Assembly (NCBI GenBank): GCA_003315335.1
Contig: QNRL01000010.1
Span: 62,001 to 126,000, forward strand
DNA: 64,000 bases
Reading direction: 5' to 3'
Source of the DNA: Pseudocitrobacter faecalis
GTDB lineage: Bacteria > Pseudomonadota > Gammaproteobacteria > Enterobacterales > Enterobacteriaceae
The position numbers were made by a program, and so were the translations under genes. Under the pieces are notes generated by a model. It made no database searches. It saw only the letters and a list, made by a program, of their open reading frames with translations, and was not told the origin of the DNA. Shown here in pieces: positions 15,247 to 24,769 of the stretch. The first letter of the stretch is position 1. Every line of letters starts with the position of its first letter.

Positions 15247-17667
15247 ATGAAACATCTCGCTTTTATTACTGCTGTAGCCGGACTCGGTATGTCTGTTCAG
15301 GCCCCAGCTCAGATATATGAATCGGCCTTTAAAGACACGAACGGTATTGAGATCCACGCCCCGTCTTCTCGTCTTATGCTTAATCCGGCATCACCGGTAA
15401 CTTTGACACTTATTTCAGGTCTTGATCGTTTCGTTAATGTCAAAGTCACGAAAGACACTGGAACTGTCATTCTTAATACTACGACTACACGGACGGGTGT
15501 ATCAGACCGACTAACAGCTGCTGACGGTAGTGAGTTCTACGGCAAAAAAGTAACTTTGCCTGCTTTGGGTGAAGGCAAATTTGTCGTTCAGATAAACGTG
15601 TTAGATCTCAATCAGAAGCCTGTAGCGACCTATAACTATAACTGGCTAATTGATGTCACCCCTCCAGCGGCAAATGCTCTTACCGCTAATACTGGTTCTG
15701 GCTCTACCGCTGGTGACGTGTGGAAGCTTGGATTAGAGGCAACGGGGCAGTATGACTTCACCTCTTCGGGCGTAAGTGATGCAAATGGTATTGATAAGGG
15801 CCTAATATATATTTACAGGCAGGACGGTAGCCTCTACAGCACTACACAGATGCAGTATGACGTATCCGGCCAAAAGATGTACCACACTTACTCTAAGAAT
15901 TCAGTTAAGGGAACCGGAATACCAGACAGCAACCTGGATGAAGACTTTACTGCAAAAGTTGTTATCTTCGATAACGCAGGTAATAGCCGAACGCTGCCAA
16001 CTCAAAAATTTCGCTACGACAACACGCTGGGTGAGATGACACTGTGGGCCGTTCATGATCCAAATACGTCTTCCAGCGTCGTACCCGGGGTTTCTAATTA
16101 TCCGGCTTACAAAGCCGGTATGGTCGTTAACGAAAACCCTATTCGATTAGTCTACCGGATCCCAAAATCTAACTACCGTGCTTATTCAGAAGGTGGGCTT
16201 CAGTTCATCAATCAATATTCCGCCCCCAAAGAGATAGCTGTAGACAGCACTTATGCTTATGTTGAAATGACTCTTCCCTATGGCTCAATTAATGGGGATA
16301 TGGCTCGTATGGCGAACTTTGGCCAGTGGGGAGGGTATTATCCGTCATACAGCCTCGTTCTAAACCCATCTGCAAACCAAACGCCTGCATTTGCGGGTAC
16401 CTGGGTAGATTTCCTCGATGATAAGGGGAACTGGGTTAAGTGGAAGGATTTTGAGAGTGTGGCTTCATCACGACTGCCAATTAAAATTTCCCGACTTCGT
16501 TTTAACGTTGAAGCCCGGCCCTTTGCACAAGAGATCGGCGGTAAGGCGACCTGCACCATTCCGGCAGGAAAAACCTCGTGTGAAGCGCCTGAGACGTTTG
16601 ATATGGCCTTGGGTACCCAGGGCTACAATAGGATCCTTTACTTCGTTCGCAGCATCAGCAATCCCATTTTGCGGTCTGAGCAATGGATTATGACACGCTG
16701 GAACAATAAACAACTGCCGGTAATAAACTCGATATCATATGACGAGACTAACAAGCAGCTGGATGTACTGGCGTCACTTGAAGGCGATGGTAACTGGTTC
16801 GACTCGGTCTCATTGAGGGAATTTTATCTTTCCGATAAGAACACCGGTACCCGGATGTCACCCACAGGCGTAATCAAATCTCGTATCTCAGGTAACTACA
16901 CGATTGCTTATGATTTATCCCGTCAGTCTGAAGGAAAATACAACGTTGAGGTCAACATCAGGGACTTCTTCCAGAACCAGACCAATAAAACTTTCGGAGA
17001 AATTGCTCTGGATAACACTCCTCCGACAGTGGCCATAACATTCGACGGAAAGCCGGTAAAAGACGATACGGTAGTGTACGGCCTGGAGAACCTCAGGATC
17101 GCTCTGGCAGATAATCTGACAACCCCGAGGATAACCCGTCTTCAGCTCGTAGGTGGCCCCACAGCTGATAACGTTGAGCTTACGTGGTCACCGGCAGGCA
17201 AAGATACATACATGCCTGAGTATCCGAGGCTGTTCCCAAATTTCGAACCATCTGAAAATTATTCAATTAGCGTAACAGTTGCCGATAGTCAGTCGAATAC
17301 CAAAACCTATACTCAGAAGTTCAGTTATCTACCGAATAACCTTGTGCAGTTACATAATCTACGCACATTATCGGTCAGTTCGCCTCTCAAAACGACAGAT
17401 GGCGTACCCCTTGCGTACCTGTCCACTAACGTTCTGCGTAAGACAAATGGAGAAATTGCTAAAGGGGTCCAGAACGCAACGCTGACTGTGCGGAAGGATG
17501 CAGCCTTCGGTATTAAATTTAACGGGGCACAGGCGGCTCCAGGTGAGTCAGTTGAGGTGCAAATAGATATGGGCCAGGGGGATAATCTTCTGTTACCCGT
17601 TTATCCTTCCGAAAATGGGAAAGTTGGCACCTCAGAATTCATGATTCAGATCGACGAGTTGAAGTAA
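15247..17667 (+). CDS. Exported Ig-like repeat protein 2 (806 aa)
   Basis: An 806-residue paralogue of the proteins at 7304 and 21941. Its signal peptide is MKHLAFITAVAGLGMSVQAP, and the ATG at 15247 follows AAAGGGGA. The N-terminal block shows ISGLDRF, SEFYGKKVTLPALGEG and DVTPP (about residue 136). A second DNTPP joint lies near residue 589, followed by GLENLR, EYPRLFPN and NLRTLS. Two cysteines in a CTIPAGKTSCEAP stretch may form a disulphide. It lies next to the replicon 1 iteron array, and a terminator follows at once. The GKKVTLP codons contain a near-match of the dispersed palindrome (15546-15558). Confidence 0.8.
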   Translation: MKHLAFITAVAGLGMSVQAPAQIYESAFKDTNGIEIHAPSSRLMLNPASPVTLTLISGLDRFVNVKVTKDTGTVILNTTTTRTGVSDRLTAADGSEFYGKKVTLPALGEGKFVVQINVLDLNQKPVATYNYNWLIDVTPPAANALTANTGSGSTAGDVWKLGLEATGQYDFTSSGVSDANGIDKGLIYIYRQDGSLYSTTQMQYDVSGQKMYHTYSKNSVKGTGIPDSNLDEDFTAKVVIFDNAGNSRTLPTQKFRYDNTLGEMTLWAVHDPNTSSSVVPGVSNYPAYKAGMVVNENPIRLVYRIPKSNYRAYSEGGLQFINQYSAPKEIAVDSTYAYVEMTLPYGSINGDMARMANFGQWGGYYPSYSLVLNPSANQTPAFAGTWVDFLDDKGNWVKWKDFESVASSRLPIKISRLRFNVEARPFAQEIGGKATCTIPAGKTSCEAPETFDMALGTQGYNRILYFVRSISNPILRSEQWIMTRWNNKQLPVINSISYDETNKQLDVLASLEGDGNWFDSVSLREFYLSDKNTGTRMSPTGVIKSRISGNYTIAYDLSRQSEGKYNVEVNIRDFFQNQTNKTFGEIALDNTPPTVAITFDGKPVKDDTVVYGLENLRIALADNLTTPRITRLQLVGGPTADNVELTWSPAGKDTYMPEYPRLFPNFEPSENYSISVTVADSQSNTKTYTQKFSYLPNNLVQLHNLRTLSVSSPLKTTDGVPLAYLSTNVLRKTNGEIAKGVQNATLTVRKDAAFGIKFNGAQAAPGESVEVQIDMGQGDNLLLPVYPSENGKVGTSEFMIQIDELK

Positions 17668-17675
17668 CTACCCGG

Positions 17676-17705
17676 AGCCGACAGTAAAACTGACGGCTTC
17701 AATTT
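17676..17705 (+). terminator. Terminator of Ig-like gene 2
   Basis: Ten-base arms AGCCGACAGT / ACTGACGGCT (one mismatch) with an AAA loop and TCAATTTT after it, 9 bases past the stop. Confidence 0.65.
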
Positions 17706-17769
17706 TACTGCCCTCCTTGACTCCGATCAGCCAGTACGTCTTCAGAGATTCGCAAGGAAGAACCGAAAG

Positions 17770-17782
17770 AAAAGTTACTTTA
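17770..17782. promoter_or_regulatory. Dispersed palindrome, one-base variant
   Basis: AAAAGTTACTTTA, one change from the consensus, intergenic, between Ig-like gene 2 and the iteron array. Confidence 0.45.
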
Positions 17783-17914
17783 ATCGTACGTTTCCAGCGA
17801 TGCTTTTAAAAGACAATGCACACTCGTTGATTACGACAATGGGAGTGAGTGTCGAAACCCTTGAGTAAGGATACCCGGTAAATATACAGCCCCGGGGATC
17901 CTCTTCCTTCAACC

Positions 17915-19670
17915 GGGGATGACAACGGTAGTGAGTCCGGCAACTCACTCCCGTTGTCACTTCTCTGACATATCGTCATACGAGCTTACTCAAGTGCATC
18001 CACAAAGATGGGATCGTTTTGAATCTAAACTGGTACTGGTTAGCCAGTCACTTGCATCTATTCCCCCGTCGATACTTAAGTGACAATTGTAGTGATCTGC
18101 AATACTGGTGTCTCAGAAACACTGACGACGGTAGAGACTCAATACCCTAACCCCTGACAACAGGAGTGAGCTTAGAGGTGTTACGCTGCTGTCACTTAAT
18201 GCTTGGGAATTGCCTGACTCACAACCATTGTCATCCGGAGCTACTGATTAACGTTGAACCGCTGGACTTTAATGACAGTGGTAGTGATGGATAGGCTCAT
18301 TTCCATTGTCGTCATTTTATCGGACAAGCCTCTTCGTCCTACAGGTTTAAGCTGACAATGGTAGTGATTGGATGATCTCACTACTGTTGTCACTCAGTTC
18401 TTTGAGCGGACCCTTCCCTCGGTTGGTCGGCATTAACAACGGTAGTGACTCGATTGGCTCACTGCCATTGTCATCGTGTAAATGACGTACCTTATCAGCT
18501 CAGCTGAAAGCAATGACAACGGAAGTGACTCTAATTGCTCACTGCCATTGTCGTCGTGTCTATTGAGAGCCTTATCAGTGCACCTGAAAAGCAATGACAA
18601 CGGTAGTGATTCTAATGGCTCACTACCGTTGTCACCGTGTGTATTGAGAGGATGGTCCACTTAACTGGACGTCTATGACAATGGTAGTGACTTTAATAGC
18701 TCACTACCATTGTCGGCGTGTGAATTGAGAGGATGATCAGCTCAGCTGTACGGCCATGACAATAGTAATGACTTAATGAGCTCACTACCGTTGTCACCCT
18801 GTTAATTAAGAGGCTCATCTGCTCTTCTGGAAGGCTATGACAACGGAAGTGACTTGCTGGGCTCAGTGCCATTGTCGCCGTATGAATTGAGAGGATCATC
18901 CGCTCTTCTGGATGGCAATGACAACGGTAATGACTTAATAGGCTCACTACCGTTGTCATCCTGTAAGTTAAGAGGTTGATCTGCTCAACGGGACGACTAT
19001 GACAACGGTAGTGACTTGCTGGGCTCACTACCATTGTCACCCTGTGAATTGAGAGGTAGATCCGCTTAACCAGACGTCCATGACAACGGTAGTGACTTTC
19101 TGGGCTCAATACCGTTGTCACCCTGTGATTTAAGAGGTTGACCCGCTCTACTGGACGGCCATGACAACGGTAGTCACTTTCTGGGCTCACTACCGTTGTC
19201 GCCACATAGAATGAGAGGAGCATCAGCTCAGCTGAACGGCAATGACTACAGTAATGAGCTGGATGAAGCATAACCATTGACATCTGGCCCAACCGGAAGC
19301 CGTATTCGCCAATCCAATCGAGATTCACAATGGCCGTGACTCGCCGCATTAAGTTCCGGTGTCCTCCCAAAGCTGAACGCACACTCGGAGGACAATGACA
19401 ATGCCAGTAAGGTACACATCATTACCATTGTCACTATAGCTACCAGAGAAGCCGGGATTTGAATGTCGATGGTAGTGAGTGGGTCAACTCACTGCCATTG
19501 TCACCCCGTTACGATATTTTCCGTTGGATGTACTGGCCAATGAAGTAAAGCGTAGAAACCGGGTGTTAACAGGTGACTCAGGAGAAAGCGTTGAATTCGC
19601 AATCTCGATCTACATAGGGTGGTAGAGAACAATGACAACGGTAATGACTTTTGACTCATTACCGTTGACG
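17915..19670. repeat. Replicon 1 iteron array: paired inverted iterons, 81-bp period
   Basis: About fifteen units, each with one iteron TGACAACGGTAGTGA and, about 10 bases later, its inverse TCACTACCGTTGTCA, so each unit can fold as a hairpin. From 18434 to 19243 the units recur every 80-81 bases (18434, 18514, 18595, 18676, 18757, 18838, 18919, 19000, 19081, 19162, 19243). The linkers are also conserved (GAGAGG, then ATC and GCTC). Flanking units at 17921-18360 and 19394-19660 are irregular. The same iteron occurs beyond the rep gene as direct repeats. RepHI1A of R27 is also flanked by iterons. The likely role is initiator binding, copy control and incompatibility. Confidence 0.88.
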
Positions 19671-19744
19671 TGAAAGAGCGGGCTGGGACTAACGAAAATC
19701 GAAGAAGTAATTTAGCACCCGGAGCCTGAACCGCCGGGTTAACT

Positions 19745-20833
19745 TTAGCTGGCGTTGCTGTTCTTTTTCTGGCTTCGAAGACTACGAATATAGCGCAGTT
19801 CTTCAGCGGTTAAATCATGGACGGTAAGAACATCATCGCCGTCTATCGGGTCAGCTGGTGGGCATAACTCACCTTCTAAAACAGAAGACCCTGAGTTCTC
19901 TTCTTCATCTTCAACCACTTCTAAAGGAGGCTGAGTATTGTTCAAATTCAGATCGGGATCCCGCTTATGAATCTGGAAGTATACTTTTCCGTCTTTCTTA
20001 ATTTCGGTGTACTGGAGGTATCCTATCGATGCCAACTCTTCAAGAGCCTTTCTCACGGTAGCATTCTGACTATTTGCTCGTGTTTTGAGGTTCAGACGAT
20101 TTTTCAGCCGAGTAAGGGATATCGGTATAGGATTTGGCGGTAATGACTCTATGAACGTATAGAGAGCCTGGGCGCTTTCCTTCTTGGCCAACTCCTTAAT
20201 TGCCTTCAGCTGCATCAAAACCTTATGATCGTATTGATAGAGCTCGAAAATCTTAGGATCAACCTGAAGGACAACCTGATCTGATTCCGGGTCTAACAGG
20301 GCAGACTGTACCAGATGCGTTGTATAGACTTTGGACGAGTTATTACTGGTGAACGACAAGGTAACGGATGCTAACCTGCGTAAGGAGGCGTCTATACGTT
20401 TTCTGGACGCTGTAGATGAGCGATAATTTTCAGGCGTACATAGCTTGAGGAATTCAGTGAATTTTAAGCTTATCGTGTCATTGTTAATCGGATGATTGGC
20501 ATAGGTTCGAATGATGCCCATCCACGTCTTAAAATCTACTGACATATCAAGACGCTCACCGACAATTGAAATATTGGTGAACCCCTCGCTCTCCATTAAA
20601 GAGAGCGTCTGTAACTCTTTCGTTGCGTCAAAGCCAACCGTTTTATATTCCCGATTTTGACGCCCCACACTCTTTGGTGATGGGACGAACAGCCCGAGCC
20701 GCATCAAAGCAATAGACTGCACCGTACGGTTGCTGTTAGGACGCAAAATGATGTCTTTACCTGATTCTTTCTCTCTAACAGAGAAAGCCCTGGTGACCAG
20801 GTCCTGCTGCTCAGTATCTTTCTCTTTAGTCAT
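19745..20833 (-). CDS. RepHI-type replication initiator (replicon 1)
   Basis: 362 residues beginning MTKEKDTEQQDLVTRAFSVR. It matches the pattern of IncHI initiators: SGKDI, PNSNRTVQSIALMRLG, then a SEGF/FKTWMGII segment, two winged-helix units, and the ALYTFIESLPP / IGYLQYTEIKKDG C-terminal block typical of Rep_3-like proteins. The last 60 residues are acidic. Iterons on both sides are its expected binding sites. It is clearly paralogous to the initiator at 34243. The ATG at 20833 has only a weak ribosome site, as is common for rep genes. A DnaA box lies about 95 bases upstream. Confidence 0.9.
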   Translation of the reverse strand: MTKEKDTEQQDLVTRAFSVREKESGKDIILRPNSNRTVQSIALMRLGLFVPSPKSVGRQNREYKTVGFDATKELQTLSLMESEGFTNISIVGERLDMSVDFKTWMGIIRTYANHPINNDTISLKFTEFLKLCTPENYRSSTASRKRIDASLRRLASVTLSFTSNNSSKVYTTHLVQSALLDPESDQVVLQVDPKIFELYQYDHKVLMQLKAIKELAKKESAQALYTFIESLPPNPIPISLTRLKNRLNLKTRANSQNATVRKALEELASIGYLQYTEIKKDGKVYFQIHKRDPDLNLNNTQPPLEVVEDEEENSGSSVLEGELCPPADPIDGDDVLTVHDLTAEELRYIRSLRSQKKNSNAS

Positions 20834-20926
20834 AATAAGTTATCACTGAATGTGTAAACAGATTGGTGAATAGTAAGCCCCAGCGAACTCTATGTCACTG
20901 GATGGATCATTGTGATGATCCATATC

Positions 20927-20935
20927 TGTGCATAA
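20927..20935 (-). promoter_or_regulatory. DnaA box
   Basis: TGTGCATAA, the reverse complement of TTATGCACA, fits the TTATNCACA consensus exactly. It lies between rep and the iteron clusters, as expected in an iteron origin. Confidence 0.55.
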
Positions 20936-21052
20936 GTTCTACCTAAAAAAACGACTCCACTCATTAAAACTTGGCAAAAACTCTTTGCATACAATGACCT
21001 GCAACTCTTATCAACAACGGATCAGATCAAGTTAAAAAGATCTAATGAAAAG

Positions 21053-21151
21053 TCACTACTATTGTCGCTCTGATCACTACTGATGTCAAAAAACTCATTA
21101 CCAACGTTATAATAATCACTACCAATGTCAAAATAATCACTACTGTTGTCA
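21053..21151. repeat. Origin iteron cluster A (five direct iterons)
   Basis: Five direct copies of a TCACTACYRTTGTC-like iteron start near 21053, 21074, 21096, 21116 and 21137, about 21 bases apart (two helical turns). This is the usual form of an initiator-loaded origin. The copies vary (TCATTACCAACGTT, TCACTACCAATGTC). Confidence 0.8.
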
Positions 21152-21472
21152 CTGATCACGTCTCAGGCCTTGTGCCGTCTGGCCTGGAGGCAGCGGGGAT
21201 CTCTTTTGATCTATCAGGAACACTAAGGTACTAATTATTGGAACTACCTTGTGGAAAATGGGGATAAATAAATGCTTAGTTCTTATACAGGTCTCAACTT
21301 GCCTCCCTGATAAAAACTGTCGTCAAAGCTAAATCACAGCCACAGGCATTTTCGGTGGATAAATTTTTGAGAAATAGAAGCATACATGCAGACTCGTGTC
21401 GCAAGTAATTGAAAGTAATAATTTATTTAAATAATGCGAGTCACCTTACCTTACAGTGGAAGTTTAAGTCTA

Positions 21473-21575
21473 ACCTCACTACCATTGTCACTTAAAATCA
21501 TTACCAACGTCGAAATAGTCTCTACCATTGTCTTTTAAGTCACTCCCGTTGTCACTTATGTCGCTACTGTTGTCA
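21473..21575. repeat. Origin iteron cluster B (second set of five)
   Basis: A second set of five direct iterons (near 21476, 21498, 21519, 21539 and 21560) repeats the spacing of cluster A. A GGGATCTYYTTTG-like block follows both clusters (near 21197 and 21630), so the whole module appears duplicated. Confidence 0.75.
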
Positions 21576-21803
21576 GTGACAATGCTCCAGCCCAGTAACC
21601 ATGCGGCCTACAGCGTACCGGGATCTTCTTTGTACTCTCTGGCACCTTTGGGATCATTTATTGGATCTACATGAGGGATAAAATCTTTTGACGATTTCGT
21701 AGTGCAGTTATACCAGCGACTTAGCAAGACAAAAGCTGCAATTTAGTGACGAGTTACTAGTCTGCCCAACAAGAGCAATGCAGAGAAGATATGTGGTGAA
21801 ATG

Positions 21804-21835
21804 ACCATGGTAGTGAGTCTAATCACTACCATGGT
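21804..21835. repeat. Perfect inverted pair of variant iterons
   Basis: Arms ACCATGGTAGTGA and TCACTACCATGGT are perfectly complementary over 13 bases with a 6-base loop. Each arm is an iteron variant, and the pair lies about 105 bases past the stop of Ig-like gene 3. Confidence 0.7.
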
Positions 21836-21940
21836 CCGCAGTAAGCGTTACTTACGCAATGAACGTCGGACTGATTTGCAACAACATGGGCTACGGCGCA
21901 TCAGAAGACGGCCGTTGTGCTTCAGCAAAACAGCCCTGCT

Positions 21941-24397
21941 TTATTTTAATTCTTCAATGTTAATCATGAACTCAGATCTGCCTGTAAGGCCGGATACAGC
22001 AGGGAAAATAGGAAAGCTACGGCTGTCCCCGAGCCCCAAATCCAGTTGAAGCTCTTTGCTTTCACCTGGCATCGCAGAAACACCATTTACAGTCACGCCG
22101 AATGCAGCGTCCTTACGGACAGTAAGCACTGCGTCCTGAAGCCCTGTAGCGATTGAACCATCCTTTTTACGCAGCTGGCTGGCATACAGAACAGCCAGAG
22201 GAGTATTGTCAGATGTTTTGAGAGAAGCATTGACAGCTAAGGTTTTCAGATTCTCTAGCCTGACGAGATTGTTTGGAAGGTAGTTAAATTCGACTGAGCT
22301 TTCTTTAACGTTGTTCATCTCATCTTTGGCCTGAACTGTGAGAGTGTATGTTTCGCCTTCATTAAGAGACGGAAAGATCTTGGGATAATTAGGTGCATAC
22401 AGGTTGTTTCCCAGATTCACCCAAGACAATTCCACCGCATCAGAAACAGGGCCACCGCGAAGAGTCATACGGCTTAAGGATGGTTTAGTTAGAGCATCGG
22501 TGAGCTGTATACGGACGTTCTCCAGCCCATATACTGTTACGTTTTTGCTGATCGGTTTTCCTTCGTAGCTAATACTTACAGATGGTGCTGTATTATCAAC
22601 GACAACAGTTTGATAAGGGAGGTTACCGGTATTGTTGAATGTATCTTGGGCATTAATTACCACGTTATAACTGCCTTCTGGTACCTCTTTCATGTTGAAC
22701 TCATACGTGTAGTTCCCAGACGCCATATTTCTACCTGTTTGTTTGCCGGTTACGCTTATTTCTGCGTTGTTACGGTTTTTATCTGACAACCAAACTCGAT
22801 TTACATAAACATGGTCGAAATATGAACCATCTCCAGGTTGATTCACGTAAACCTGGAGAATGTTGGTGGTTTCAATGTAATCAAATCCAGTGACGGAGGG
22901 ACCCAGTGTATGCCAGGCTATATTCTCCCATATAGGGGCAAAGAAGGTTGCTTCGGTGGTTGACCTTACTTCATAGCCACTATGAAGATAGCCGGTAGTG
23001 CCATTTATAATATCCTGGGGCAAAGAGACGGTACAGGTTGTTGAGCCAGCTGGAATACTGCATGTTGCTCCGCCAGTGATTTTTTGATCATATGGCCTAG
23101 CCTGTACATTGAACCGGATATTAGTAAGTTTTATAGGCATATCAGATGCCTTGAACAGGTTCCAGTTTACGCTGTTGAACCATGTTCCATCAGCCTTTTG
23201 TCGTTCTATGGGTGAACTTCCCCAAGCCGGACTCTTTACAGAGGCAGGATCCCAGTTGAGCCAGCTGGCATACTGACCAAGATCTCCTCCAGACCATTGA
23301 TATGTATTCACAGGTCTATAGTAGTTTCCATCTAAGGCACCCTGTGGCAGCTTAACTTCCACGTAGACATAGGTGGCATCTTCGGAAAGGACCTGTACTC
23401 CGCCATAGTTATTGGTAATGCTCATGCCACCATTTCGATATGGCTTCCAGTTAGTTCTTGGGATACGTATAACCAACTTGTAGGGGTTTTCCAGCACTGT
23501 AAGGCCTCGTTTAAACGGGACGTATCCCGAAGAAATGCCGGGTACAACACTGGTGCTTACACGTGAGTCATGAACTGCAAATGGCGTAAATTCTCCCATT
23601 TGATCGTCATATAAAAACCGCTGGGGAGGAATGTTAAGCGTATTTCCTGCCAGGTCCGTAACGATGAAATTGAAGGTGAATTCTTCATCAAGATCACTTG
23701 AGGGCATGCCAGCCTGGGTGTTCATATCTTTAATCCACGGATAGAACGCACGTTTATTGGCTGTGTCATAACTCAGGTTATTGTCGGAGACCACAGAACC
23801 ATTACTTCGTTTAATGACAAGACGGATCTTGGCAATTCCACTAGCATCCTCAATACCGTCTGCAAATATAGAAAACTGGCCACTACCGCCTCGGCCCAAC
23901 TCCCAAAGTGGCCCAGAAAGTACCATGTCGTAACCTGCGTTTTGACTCGGATAAATACTCTTATAGCGTGGAGGAGTTGTATCAACGATGAAATGATAAG
24001 TAGATGTGCTCACTACAGTCTGGCGAATATCCAGAGTTTCATTGACTACAGTAAAGGTCCCTTCTCCGAGCGCCGGTAGAACCATATCCTTTCCATAGTA
24101 TTCTGTTCCATCGGCAGCAACGATACGATCTGCAACGCTCGTTTTGGTCGAGACGGAGGAATACATAACCTTTTTATCGCTGTCTCGTGTGACCGTCACT
24201 CGCTCGTACCGATCAAGACCCGATATCAAGTTCAGAGTCAAAACACCAGCGGGATTAAGATATGTTTGTGTTGCAGGCTTAATATTCCGAACAGCCTTAT
24301 TGGTATCTGTAAATGAGTAGCTAAATACCTGAGCATGTGCCGAAGATACAGTAGCAAGGGCAGTTGCAACCATGCAGCCAATTAGAGTTTTACGCAT
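21941..24397 (-). CDS. Exported Ig-like repeat protein 3 (818 aa)
   Basis: An 818-residue paralogue of the two other Ig-like proteins. The signal peptide (MRKTLIGCMVATALATVSSA, cleavage after AHA) follows a CCCGGAG ribosome site. Visible blocks are ISGLDRY, TEYYGKDMVLPALGEG, DTTPP (about residue 140), a cysteine pair CSIPAGSTTC, DNTAP near residue 600, GLENVR, NYPKIFPS and NLKTLA. It is closer to protein 2 than to protein 1. Two perfect dispersed palindromes lie 156 and 221 bases upstream, between it and a divergent membrane-protein gene. A surface role linked to conjugation is inferred. Confidence 0.8.
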   Translation of the reverse strand: MRKTLIGCMVATALATVSSAHAQVFSYSFTDTNKAVRNIKPATQTYLNPAGVLTLNLISGLDRYERVTVTRDSDKKVMYSSVSTKTSVADRIVAADGTEYYGKDMVLPALGEGTFTVVNETLDIRQTVVSTSTYHFIVDTTPPRYKSIYPSQNAGYDMVLSGPLWELGRGGSGQFSIFADGIEDASGIAKIRLVIKRSNGSVVSDNNLSYDTANKRAFYPWIKDMNTQAGMPSSDLDEEFTFNFIVTDLAGNTLNIPPQRFLYDDQMGEFTPFAVHDSRVSTSVVPGISSGYVPFKRGLTVLENPYKLVIRIPRTNWKPYRNGGMSITNNYGGVQVLSEDATYVYVEVKLPQGALDGNYYRPVNTYQWSGGDLGQYASWLNWDPASVKSPAWGSSPIERQKADGTWFNSVNWNLFKASDMPIKLTNIRFNVQARPYDQKITGGATCSIPAGSTTCTVSLPQDIINGTTGYLHSGYEVRSTTEATFFAPIWENIAWHTLGPSVTGFDYIETTNILQVYVNQPGDGSYFDHVYVNRVWLSDKNRNNAEISVTGKQTGRNMASGNYTYEFNMKEVPEGSYNVVINAQDTFNNTGNLPYQTVVVDNTAPSVSISYEGKPISKNVTVYGLENVRIQLTDALTKPSLSRMTLRGGPVSDAVELSWVNLGNNLYAPNYPKIFPSLNEGETYTLTVQAKDEMNNVKESSVEFNYLPNNLVRLENLKTLAVNASLKTSDNTPLAVLYASQLRKKDGSIATGLQDAVLTVRKDAAFGVTVNGVSAMPGESKELQLDLGLGDSRSFPIFPAVSGLTGRSEFMINIEELK

Positions 24398-24552
24398 ATG
24401 ATGCTCCGGGAATAGGTTATAGCCTTATTCTACGGATTCAGCCTACAAGGTCCGGTCGGATAAAGTGATAATTTGCCTGTTAAAAGAGACATCAAGTGAG
24501 AAAGCAACCAACGTACAGAATGCAAAATGGCGGCAGTGCATCTGGATGACGC

Positions 24553-24565
24553 AAAAGTAACTTTT
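24553..24565. promoter_or_regulatory. Dispersed palindrome AAAAGTWACTTTT (perfect copy)
   Basis: Perfect copy in the divergent gap between Ig-like gene 3 and the 24770 gene. It is the first of a pair 65 bases apart. Confidence 0.68.
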
Positions 24566-24617
24566 TGTACCCACTTTTTTGGATTTTAGCCTTCAAAATG
24601 AGTATTCAACCAATCAT

Positions 24618-24630
24618 AAAAGTAACTTTT
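24618..24630. promoter_or_regulatory. Dispersed palindrome AAAAGTWACTTTT (perfect copy)
   Basis: Second perfect copy of the pair. The 65-base spacing is about six helical turns, so proteins on the two sites would lie on the same face of the DNA. Confidence 0.68.
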
Positions 24631-24769
24631 GATAGACGCTGCTCCTTTATGTTTGCCAATTGTGCTGATATGTTTTTAAATTCAAGGAAGCGAGATTTTA
24701 AAAGCATCTGTTGAGTCAAATTTATGTAAAATAACAGGGTAACCATCACTTCTAGGTTGAGGAAACCCA

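Noticed and set aside
18693..19382. A 229-codon reverse-strand frame with a regular 27-residue repeat (YRCHGR-type)
   Set aside because: The 81-bp iteron period is a multiple of three, so any stop-free frame repeats. The frame lies wholly in the hairpin array, has an unnatural composition and no ribosome site.
21061..21070. Reading AAAAGTCACTACT at 21050 as another dispersed palindrome
   Set aside because: It is part of the first origin iteron; the right arm does not match.
17915..21835. Possible CRISPR array because of many short repeats
   Set aside because: Repeats are inverted pairs with conserved linkers, or directly adjacent iterons. There are no unique spacers of constant size and no cas gene.
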